From NCBI RefSeq assembly GCF_039533685.1, contig NZ_BAAATZ010000003.1, forward strand, positions 434,001 through 498,000: a DNA stretch of 64,000 nt, given 5' to 3'. The notes under the pieces were generated by a model. It was given only the letters and a program-made list of their open reading frames with translations, was not told the origin of the DNA and ran no database searches. Positions within the stretch are counted from its first letter, which is position 1; every line of letters starts with the position of its first letter. Positions 23,235 through 30,111 of this stretch are shown here, one piece after another. Position numbers and translations under genes: made by a program. This DNA is from Actinocorallia aurantiaca (GTDB taxonomy: Bacteria; Actinomycetota; Actinomycetes; Streptosporangiales; Streptosporangiaceae).

Positions 23235-24938
23235 ATGCTGGGTCCTCTACGGCTACTAGCCGCCCCCCTGGTCCTGCTGTTCCTGGCCGCCGCCCCCGGG
23301 ACCGCTCACGCCGCCGACACTCCGGCGGCACCGGTGGCAGCGGCGGCCGAGACCGCCGATGACCGCGTGGTCCGCGACGAGGTGATCCTTACCCTCGGAA
23401 CCGACGGGGTATTGCACGCGAAAGAGATCATCACCTATGACTTCGGATCCGGAGGCGACGGCTTCGAACGGGCCTTCAGCACCCGAATCCACCACGACGA
23501 CGAACGGGACCGGGCCTTCGAGGTAGAGAACCTCCAAGTGGCGCAGCCCTACACCGCGGAGGCCGTCGAGGAGGACGGCAGCACGCTGGTGAAGGTGAAG
23601 GGCCCGCAGGCGTCCGGACCGCAGACCGTCACCCTCGACTACGACGTCGTCGGCTCGATCCTGCCTCTTCCCCAGGGCCAGGAACTGCGCTGGACCGCCG
23701 TCGGCGGATGGGGGGTCCCGGTCGTCGAGGCCGCGGTGACCCTCGACGTCGACGTGATGATCCGCAACGTCAACTGCTTCGCGGGAGCGCTCAGCAGCGT
23801 CATCGGGTGCAGCGAGTTCACCACCAAGAAGCAGCGGCGGCAGGCCGTCTACGGCCAGGAGAACATGCTCCCGGACGAGTACCTGACGGTCGTCGCGGGA
23901 CTGCCGCCGCAGACCACCAGCGGGCAGCCGTCCTACATCCAGCGCAAGACGCTGGCGGCCTCCTTCACCGTCAACGCCGTGACGGGCGGAGCGCTGGGCG
24001 CGCTCCTGCTGCTGCTGCTCGGCGGCTTCGGACTTCTGTACTTCCTGCGCGGCCGCGACAAGCGGGCGGATTCCGGCGTCCAGGTACCGCTGAGCGCCGA
24101 CGGCGACGGGCAGGCCGGGTTCGAGCCGCCGGACGGGGTCCGCCCCGGGCAGATCGGCACGCTCATCGACGAGCAGGCGGACGTCATCGACGTGACGGCG
24201 TCCATCATCGACCTGGCCGTCCGCGGCTACCTCCTGATCGAGGAGGAGGAGGGCAAGAGCGACTGGGCGCTGCGCAGGCTGGACCGCCCGGTCAACGACC
24301 TCCACCCCTACGAGCAGATCCTCTACGACGGCCTGTTCCTCATGGGGGAGCGGGTCAAGCTGTCCCAGCTCGGCGGGACCTTCACCGTCAAGCTCGGCCA
24401 GGTGCGCACGGCGCTGTACGAGGACGTCGTGAAGCAGGGCTGGTTCGCCCGCCGCCCCGACGCGGTCCGGTCCCGCTGGACCGTCGCGGGCTACGCCGTC
24501 GCCGCGCTGGCGACGGTGGGGACCGTCGTGCTGGCGATCCTCACCAACTACGCGCTGGTCGGCCTGGCACTGATCGCCTTCGGCCTGGCACTGATCTTCT
24601 TCGGCAAGCACATGCCGGCCAAGACCGGCAAGGGCTCCACCGTGCTGGCCCACACTCTGGGCTTCCGTGACCACTTGCGGCGAGGAGAGGCCGTCGAGGT
24701 CCCCGACAGGCAGCGGATTGCCCTGTTCTCCCGATACCTTCCGTACGCGGTGGTTTTCGACGTCGTCGAGCCCTGGGCCAAGACCGTCGAGGACGCCGGG
24801 GTCCAGGGAGGCGACAACCTCTACTGGTACGAGGGCCCGGCCGAGTGGGACCTGGCGAAGTTCGCCGACTCCATGCGGGCCTTCACCTTCGCCCTGTCGG
24901 GTGCGCTGGCGCAATCCCGGCCATACGTAGGGAAGTAG
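23235..24938 (+). CDS. DUF2207 family membrane protein
   Basis: 567 aa: signal peptide (LGPLRLLAAPLVLLFLAAAP ... AHA), an extracytoplasmic immunoglobulin-like DUF2207 domain (about residues 45-240), a membrane helix (LGALLLLLLGGFGLLYFL, about 250-272), a cytoplasmic winged-helix-like part (SIIDLAVRGYLLIEEEEG, about 320-420), and two more helices (about 420-465). Ends in a cytoplasmic tail. ATG 23235 fits TACGCT at 23221-23226; an in-frame GTG lies 6 nt earlier. Function unknown; common in actinobacteria. Confidence 0.82.
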   Translation: MLGPLRLLAAPLVLLFLAAAPGTAHAADTPAAPVAAAAETADDRVVRDEVILTLGTDGVLHAKEIITYDFGSGGDGFERAFSTRIHHDDERDRAFEVENLQVAQPYTAEAVEEDGSTLVKVKGPQASGPQTVTLDYDVVGSILPLPQGQELRWTAVGGWGVPVVEAAVTLDVDVMIRNVNCFAGALSSVIGCSEFTTKKQRRQAVYGQENMLPDEYLTVVAGLPPQTTSGQPSYIQRKTLAASFTVNAVTGGALGALLLLLLGGFGLLYFLRGRDKRADSGVQVPLSADGDGQAGFEPPDGVRPGQIGTLIDEQADVIDVTASIIDLAVRGYLLIEEEEGKSDWALRRLDRPVNDLHPYEQILYDGLFLMGERVKLSQLGGTFTVKLGQVRTALYEDVVKQGWFARRPDAVRSRWTVAGYAVAALATVGTVVLAILTNYALVGLALIAFGLALIFFGKHMPAKTGKGSTVLAHTLGFRDHLRRGEAVEVPDRQRIALFSRYLPYAVVFDVVEPWAKTVEDAGVQGGDNLYWYEGPAEWDLAKFADSMRAFTFALSGALAQSRPYVGK

Positions 24939-24940
24939 CG

Positions 24941-25999
24941 ATGCGAGGACGAGTCGCGGGAGCGGCGGCACTGGCCGTGGCGCTGGCCGCCGGGACGGCC
25001 GGAGCGGCGGCCCAGGCGAAACCGAAGAAGGCCGGGCCGAAGTGGCGAGTCCTCGCCGGGGCCGCGCCGAGACTCGTCGGCTCGCTCAACCAGGTCGAGT
25101 TCCTCAGCACGAAGTACGGCTGGGTCGCGGGGGCGGAGGGTGCGGACAACGCCCTCGCCCTGTGGAAGTGGAACGGCAGGAAGTGGACACGCGCCCAGGC
25201 CGGCTGGAACTTCGCTCCGGCCGGCCTGGCCGTTTCCGGACCGAAGAAGGCGTGGCTCACCGGCGTGACGCTCACCAGTGCCCACGCCCTGTACTACAAC
25301 GGCAAGAGCTGGCGTGAAGTCGCCTTCCCCGGGCCGGGCGTGCCCGTGGACCTCGCCGCCGCCCCCGACGGGACGGCCGTCTCCGTCGCCCAGAGCGTGC
25401 TCACCGGAGTCAACGCCGTTCACCAGTGGAAGAACGGCAAGTGGCGGAGGCTGGACGTGCCGCTGCCGTCCGGGGCCTCGCTGGCCGCCGTCGCGGTCGG
25501 CTCGAAGAAGGACATTTGGCTGGCCGGCGGCCGCAGCGTGAGAGAAGGCGTGTCCGAGTCCCTGGTGATGCGGTGGAACGGGAAGTCCTGGAAGCGCCTG
25601 CCCGTCGGCGGCACCAGGGCGATCACGAAGATCGTCGTGGACGCGCCGGGGAAGGCGTGGGCGCTCAGGGGCTCCACGAAGACCAACCTGGTGCGCTGGG
25701 ACGGCAAGCGGTTCCGTGAGCGGGGTCTCCCCGAAGGCGGCGGCGCGCTGACCCTCACCCCGGACGGCGCCGGAGGCGTGTGGGTCCTGCCCTACAGCAG
25801 GTCGGACGCGAAGGCGGCGCCCTACCTCCACTGGGCCGGGAGCCGCTGGAAGGCGTTCAACGGCCCCCGCCGCGACGGCGTCGTCGGCCTCGGCGACATC
25901 GACTTGATCCCCGGTACGTCCCGCGTCGTCTCCGTCGGCGGCCTCCAGCAGACCAAGCCGAAGGAACGCAAGTTCCCCATGCTCGAAGTGTTCATGTGA
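24941..25999 (+). CDS. Secreted repeat protein with W-x-W-N-G-K motifs (beta-propeller-like), copy A
   Basis: 352 aa with a Sec signal (GRVAGAAALAVALAAGTAGA ... AQA). The mature part is built from repeats of about 45 residues containing a pattern like LWKWNGRKWTRAQ, YYNGKSWREV, QWKNGKWRRLDV, MRWNGKSWKRLPV and VRWDGKRFRERG, each followed by a segment such as KKAWLTG or KKDIWLAGG. This looks like a secreted six- or seven-bladed beta-propeller. Starts 3 bp after the DUF2207 stop. Related to the gene at 26860-27909. No catalytic motif; function unknown. Confidence 0.75.
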   Translation: MRGRVAGAAALAVALAAGTAGAAAQAKPKKAGPKWRVLAGAAPRLVGSLNQVEFLSTKYGWVAGAEGADNALALWKWNGRKWTRAQAGWNFAPAGLAVSGPKKAWLTGVTLTSAHALYYNGKSWREVAFPGPGVPVDLAAAPDGTAVSVAQSVLTGVNAVHQWKNGKWRRLDVPLPSGASLAAVAVGSKKDIWLAGGRSVREGVSESLVMRWNGKSWKRLPVGGTRAITKIVVDAPGKAWALRGSTKTNLVRWDGKRFRERGLPEGGGALTLTPDGAGGVWVLPYSRSDAKAAPYLHWAGSRWKAFNGPRRDGVVGLGDIDLIPGTSRVVSVGGLQQTKPKERKFPMLEVFM

Positions 26000-26017
26000 G
26001 CCTCTACCTTTGACGGC

Positions 26018-26869
26018 GTGCGCGCGCGTAAGCCCGAAGGGGAGAAGACCAGGGGGACCACCAACGCCAACCGGCTGCGCCGCCAGGACCTCTGGATGGC
26101 GGCGACCGTGGCCCCGGGGCTGCCGGAGCGCCCGCTGGTCGTCGACCTCGGATACGGGGCCTCCCCGGTCACGACCATGGAGCTGTACGACCGGCTGAGG
26201 GCGGTGCGCCCGGACGTCCGGGTCGTGGGGCTGGAGATCGCCCAGGAGCGGGTGGACGTCGCGCGGGAGTCCCTGAAGGGCCGAGAGGAGCGCTACCCCG
26301 GGCTGTCGTTCGCGCTGGGCGGGTTCGAACTGCCGGTGGAGCGGGCCCCGGACCTCGTGCGGGCCGCCAACGTGCTCCGCCAGTACGACGAGGACGTCGC
26401 GTGGCGGATGTGGGACCGGCTACGGGAGGGGCTGGCACCCGGCGGGACCCTCGTCGAGGGGACCTGCGACGAGATCGGACGGCGCCACGTGTGGGTGGCG
26501 CTCGACCGGAGCGGCCCGCTGACCGTCACCTTCGCCGCCGACCTGCGGCACCTGCCGAAGCCGTCGGCGCTGGCCGAGCGGCTGCCCAAGACGCTGATCC
26601 ACCGGAACGTGCCGGGGGAGCGGGTGTACGACCTCCTGCGGGACCTCGACCGGGCCTGGGCCGTGGCCGCCCCCCAGTCGGTGTTCGGGCCCCGTCAGCG
26701 CTGGTCGTCGACGGTCGAACTGGCCCGGCAGCGGTGGCCGGTGATCGACCGCCNNNNNNNNNNNNNNNNNNNNNNNNNNNNNNNNGGCGGGCGGCGCCGC
26801 TGGCGTCTGGGCGAGCTGAGCCTGCCGTGGGAGGCCGTCGCGCCTCGGGAACGGCCGGGTCAGCGGTAG
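26018..26869 (+). CDS. Class I SAM-dependent methyltransferase (interrupted by assembly gap)
   Basis: Starts at GTG 26018, 7 nt after a TACCTT -10-like hexamer. Motif I is VVDLGYGASPVT (about residues 41-53), then VVGLEIAQERVDVAR (SAM ribose-binding acidic residue) and PDLVRAANVLRQYDEDVAW. The frame runs to a 32-base N run at 26754 and would continue to the TAG at 26867-26869 if the true gap is a multiple of three compatible with 32. Substrate unknown. Its end overlaps the convergent neighbour by about 10 bp. Confidence 0.75.
   Translation: MRARKPEGEKTRGTTNANRLRRQDLWMAATVAPGLPERPLVVDLGYGASPVTTMELYDRLRAVRPDVRVVGLEIAQERVDVARESLKGREERYPGLSFALGGFELPVERAPDLVRAANVLRQYDEDVAWRMWDRLREGLAPGGTLVEGTCDEIGRRHVWVALDRSGPLTVTFAADLRHLPKPSALAERLPKTLIHRNVPGERVYDLLRDLDRAWAVAAPQSVFGPRQRWSSTVELARQRWPVIDRXXXXXXXXXXXGGRRRWRLGELSLPWEAVAPRERPGQR
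26754..26785. other. Assembly gap (32 N)
   Basis: Unresolved bases inside the methyltransferase gene; its true length is unknown, so the downstream 28 codons are only tentatively in frame. Confidence 0.99.
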
Positions 26870-27909
26870 ATCTCGAGGACGGGCACCTGCTTGCCGTCGT
26901 TCACGACACCGCCGACCGCGACGACCTGCTTGGTGCCGGGGATCTGCGCGATGTCGTGGATGTAGGTCTCCTTGCCGCGGGCGGGGCCGCTCACGGTGCG
27001 CCACTTGCCGGCCCAGTGGAGGTAGCGCGACCTGGTGCCCGTACCGGGGGAGGGGATCGTCCAGGCGCCGTTCCCGCCGTCGGGCGCGAGGGCGTAGTGC
27101 GAGATCAGCGGGGTGGACGCCTCGGACCACTTCGAGCCGTTCCAGCGCAGCAGGCCGCCGCCGTTCTGCGCGCGAACCGCCCAGACCTTGTTCGGGCCGA
27201 CGGCGGCGATGTCCTGGATGATGTTGTGCGGCTGGCCGATCACGCCCCAGGAGCCGCCCGGCGCGACCTGCTTCCACTGGCCGCCGCTCAGCCGCAGCAC
27301 GGTCGCCACGGCCTGGGTGCCGTTGGCGGTGGTCGTGCCCGCCAGCCACACGTCGTTCTTGTTGCGGACGGACACCGAGGTCAGCGAGGCTCCGGCGACC
27401 CCGGGCACGTCCACGTTCACGAACGCCTTGCCGTTCCAGCGGCGCACGGCGCTGGCCCCGTCGTTCCTGGAGTTGAGCCCGGCGACAGACCAGACGCTGC
27501 CGTCCTTGGCCGCGGAGAGGGACAGCGGGATGAGCGGAATGTCCAGGGGCCCGAACTTGCCCTTCTGGTAACCGGCCTTCTTCCACTTCTTGCCGTTCCA
27601 GTACATCGCCACCGGGGTGATCCCCGAGTACCCGACGGCCCAGGCCTTGCGGGCGCCGATCGCGGCGAGCCCGGTCGGCCGGAACTTCATCGGGCTCTTC
27701 TTCGCCGTCCACTTCTTGCCGTTCCAGTGGAACGGCCGCCCGTTCTCGTTGACCGCGAAGATCGTTTTCTTGTTGACCGCGGCCACCTGCAGCAGCGCTC
27801 CGGTGGTCTTGAACGCCTTGCTCTTGACGTTCTTCCAGGCCGGGGCGGCCGAGGCGGGTTGCGGCACGAGCAGGGCGCCCGCGACGGCCGCGGCGACGAC
27901 GATCCGCAT
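26860..27909 (-). CDS. Secreted repeat protein with W-x-W-N-G-K motifs (beta-propeller-like), copy B
   Basis: 349 aa from ATG 27909 with AGGAGGA 6 nt upstream. Signal peptide RIVVAAAVAGALLVPQPASA. Repeats resemble copy A: FHWNGKKWTAKK, MYWNGKKWKKAG, RRWNGKAFVNVD, LRWNGSKWSEAS, and both proteins end with the same design (IPGTxxVVxVGG ... PxLEIYR or MLEVFM). Strongly suggests a common ancestor and an inverted arrangement around the methyltransferase. Function unknown. Confidence 0.75.
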   Translation of the reverse strand: MRIVVAAAVAGALLVPQPASAAPAWKNVKSKAFKTTGALLQVAAVNKKTIFAVNENGRPFHWNGKKWTAKKSPMKFRPTGLAAIGARKAWAVGYSGITPVAMYWNGKKWKKAGYQKGKFGPLDIPLIPLSLSAAKDGSVWSVAGLNSRNDGASAVRRWNGKAFVNVDVPGVAGASLTSVSVRNKNDVWLAGTTTANGTQAVATVLRLSGGQWKQVAPGGSWGVIGQPHNIIQDIAAVGPNKVWAVRAQNGGGLLRWNGSKWSEASTPLISHYALAPDGGNGAWTIPSPGTGTRSRYLHWAGKWRTVSGPARGKETYIHDIAQIPGTKQVVAVGGVVNDGKQVPVLEIYR

Positions 27910-27970
27910 GACGGTTCCTCCTGGGACGGGGGGTTTGCGGGGCAACCCTAGGGGAAGCGGCGAAGCCCGG

Positions 27971-28738
27971 CTAGGACGTGCGGTGGATCCGGTAAGGAGC
28001 GGCCTGGGCGCGGGGCTGGACGTCGATGCGGTCGATGTTGACGTGCGGGGGGCGGGTGACGGCCCAGGCGATGCAGTCGGCGATGTCGTCGGCGTTCAGG
28101 GGTTCCTCGACGCCCTCGTAGGGCTTCTTCGCGGCCTCGGCGTCGCCCCGGAAGCGCACCAGGGAGAACTCCTCGGTCTTGACCATGCCGGGGGCGACCT
28201 CGGTGATCCTGACGGGCTTGTCGACCAGTTCCAGGCGCAGGACCTCGTTGACGGCGACCGCCGCGTGCTTGGCGGCGTTGTAGCCGCCGCCCCCGACGTA
28301 GGGGACGTGGCCCGCCAGGGAGGTGACGTTCACCACATGTCCGGCGCCGCCGGCGATCATCTTGGGCAGCAGGGCGCGCGTCATGCGCATCAGGCCCAGC
28401 ACGTTGGTGTCGTACATGACCCGCCAGTCCTCGGTCACCGCGTCGGCGACGGACTCCAGGCCGTGGGCTCCGCCGGCGTTGTTGACCAGGACGTGGCATT
28501 CGCGCAGGCCCTCGGCGAGGGCGGCGACGGATTCCTCCGAGGTCACGTCCAGGGTGACCGCCCGGACGAATCCGCGCCGTCCGGCGGGGTCGGCGGCCTC
28601 GATCTCCTTGACCAGATCCTCCAGCCGGTCCCGGCGGCGGGCCGCGGCCACGATGTCGAACCCTTCGGCCGCCAGGCGGCGGGCGGTCGCCGCCCCGATG
28701 CCACTGCTGGCGCCTGTGATCACTGCAGTCTTACGCAT
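27971..28738 (-). CDS. Short-chain dehydrogenase/reductase
   Basis: 255-aa classical SDR: TAVITGASSGIG (NAD(P)-binding TGxxxGIG), NNAGG, catalytic Ser in VVNVTSLAG, YNAAK (YxxxK) and the PG motif EVAPGMVKTE. The AARRRDR after strand 2 favours NADP. ATG 28738 has GGGACAT upstream; ATG 28747 three codons earlier is possible. Substrate unknown. Confidence 0.88.
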   Translation of the reverse strand: MRKTAVITGASSGIGAATARRLAAEGFDIVAAARRRDRLEDLVKEIEAADPAGRRGFVRAVTLDVTSEESVAALAEGLRECHVLVNNAGGAHGLESVADAVTEDWRVMYDTNVLGLMRMTRALLPKMIAGGAGHVVNVTSLAGHVPYVGGGGYNAAKHAAVAVNEVLRLELVDKPVRITEVAPGMVKTEEFSLVRFRGDAEAAKKPYEGVEEPLNADDIADCIAWAVTRPPHVNIDRIDVQPRAQAAPYRIHRTS

Positions 28739-28854
28739 ATGTCCCATCTTGGCGTATATGTCATGAGTGTCTGGGGGTGGGTGCGGGAACAAGCCCGGTT
28801 CGTAGGTAGTTTCAAGTGACCGGATTGTTCTGTTCTCGAACGAAGCGAGGTCCC

Positions 28855-30111
28855 GTGGTCAACCGGGTCGCGACGCTCTCCGTGCACACGTCGCCTCTTG
28901 ATCAACCCGGTACGGGTGACGCGGGCGGCATGAACGTCTACATCGTGGAGACGGCGAAACGGCTGGCAGAGCGGGGCGTCGAGGTCGACATCTTCACCAG
29001 GGCCACCTCGCGCAGGCTGCCGTCCGTGGTGGAGCTGGCGCCCGGGGTGCTGGTCCGCCACGTCCCCGCCGGCCCGTTCGAGGAACTCGACAAGGGCGAG
29101 CTCCCCAGGCAGCTGTGCCAGTTCACCTCAGGGCTGCTGCGGGTCGAGGCCGCGCACGACCAGGGGCACTACGACCTCGTCCACTCCCACTACTGGCTCT
29201 CCGGACAGCCCGGATGGGTCGCCGCGCACCGCTGGGGAGTGCCGCTGGTGCACTCCATGCACACCCTGGCCAAGGTCAAGAACGCCAACCTGGCCGCCGG
29301 GGACGCGCCCGAGCCCGTGCTGCGGGTCTCCGGCGAGGAGCAGATCGTCGCCGACGCCCACCAGCTGATCGCCAACACCTCGGACGAGGCCCGGCAGCTC
29401 GTGGACCTCTACGAGGCCGAGGACGAGCGGGTGCAGACAGTGGCACCCGGAGTGAACCTGGACGTCTTCCGGCCGGGGGACAAAGAGCGCGTCCGGGAGA
29501 AGCTGAACCTTCCACGGGACGCCTACGTGCTGCTCTTCGTGGGGCGTATCCAACCCCTGAAAGCCCCCGACGTACTGGTACGGGCCGCCGCCGAGCTGCT
29601 GGAGACCCGTCCGTACCTGCGTTCCCGGCTGGTCGTGGCGATCGTGGGCGGGCCGTCCGGCTCGGGCAAGGAGCGCCCCGAAGAGCTGCAGAAGCTCGCG
29701 GCCCGGCTGGGGCTGACGGACATCATCCGGTTCGAGCCGCCGCAGCCGCAGCCGCAGCTGGCCGACTGGTACCGGGCCGCGGACGTGACGGTGGTGCCGT
29801 CCCACAACGAGTCGTTCGGGCTGGTCGCCGTGGAGGCCCAGGCGTGCGGTACGCCCGTCGTCGCCTCCGCCGTGGGAGGACTGCGCACGGCCGTCGGACA
29901 CGGCGTCTCCGGCCTTCTCATCAACGGGCACGACCCTCGCGACTACGCGGCGGTGCTGGGGCGGCTGGCGGACGAACCGCTGCTGCGCGCCCGCCTGGGC
30001 GAGGGTGCCGTACGCCACGCCAGGGTCTTCGGGTGGGACGCGACTGCCGAACGGCTTTTGCGGGTATACAAGAGCGCTGTGAGTGATCGGGTGTGCGCAT
30101 GGGCGCGGTAG
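28855..30111 (+). CDS. mshA: D-inositol-3-phosphate glycosyltransferase, mycothiol biosynthesis
   Basis: GT4 glycosyltransferase that joins UDP-GlcNAc and 1L-myo-inositol 1-phosphate, the first step of mycothiol synthesis. 418 aa from GTG 28855 (GAGG 5 nt upstream; an earlier GTG at 28816 is less likely). Visible: LSVHTSPLDQPGTGDAGGMN (acceptor site), HSHYWLSG, FVGRIQPLKAPD (donor domain start) and HNESFGLVAVEAQACGTP (E-x7-E nucleotide-sugar motif). Order mshA-ybjN-gpmA equals mycobacterial Rv0486-Rv0489. Confidence 0.95.
   Translation: MVNRVATLSVHTSPLDQPGTGDAGGMNVYIVETAKRLAERGVEVDIFTRATSRRLPSVVELAPGVLVRHVPAGPFEELDKGELPRQLCQFTSGLLRVEAAHDQGHYDLVHSHYWLSGQPGWVAAHRWGVPLVHSMHTLAKVKNANLAAGDAPEPVLRVSGEEQIVADAHQLIANTSDEARQLVDLYEAEDERVQTVAPGVNLDVFRPGDKERVREKLNLPRDAYVLLFVGRIQPLKAPDVLVRAAAELLETRPYLRSRLVVAIVGGPSGSGKERPEELQKLAARLGLTDIIRFEPPQPQPQLADWYRAADVTVVPSHNESFGLVAVEAQACGTPVVASAVGGLRTAVGHGVSGLLINGHDPRDYAAVLGRLADEPLLRARLGEGAVRHARVFGWDATAERLLRVYKSAVSDRVCAWAR

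Noticed and set aside
28736..28760. TATACG as a leaderless -10 for the SDR at 27971-28738
   Set aside because: Does not fit the TANNNT pattern and the spacing is ambiguous between two possible starts.
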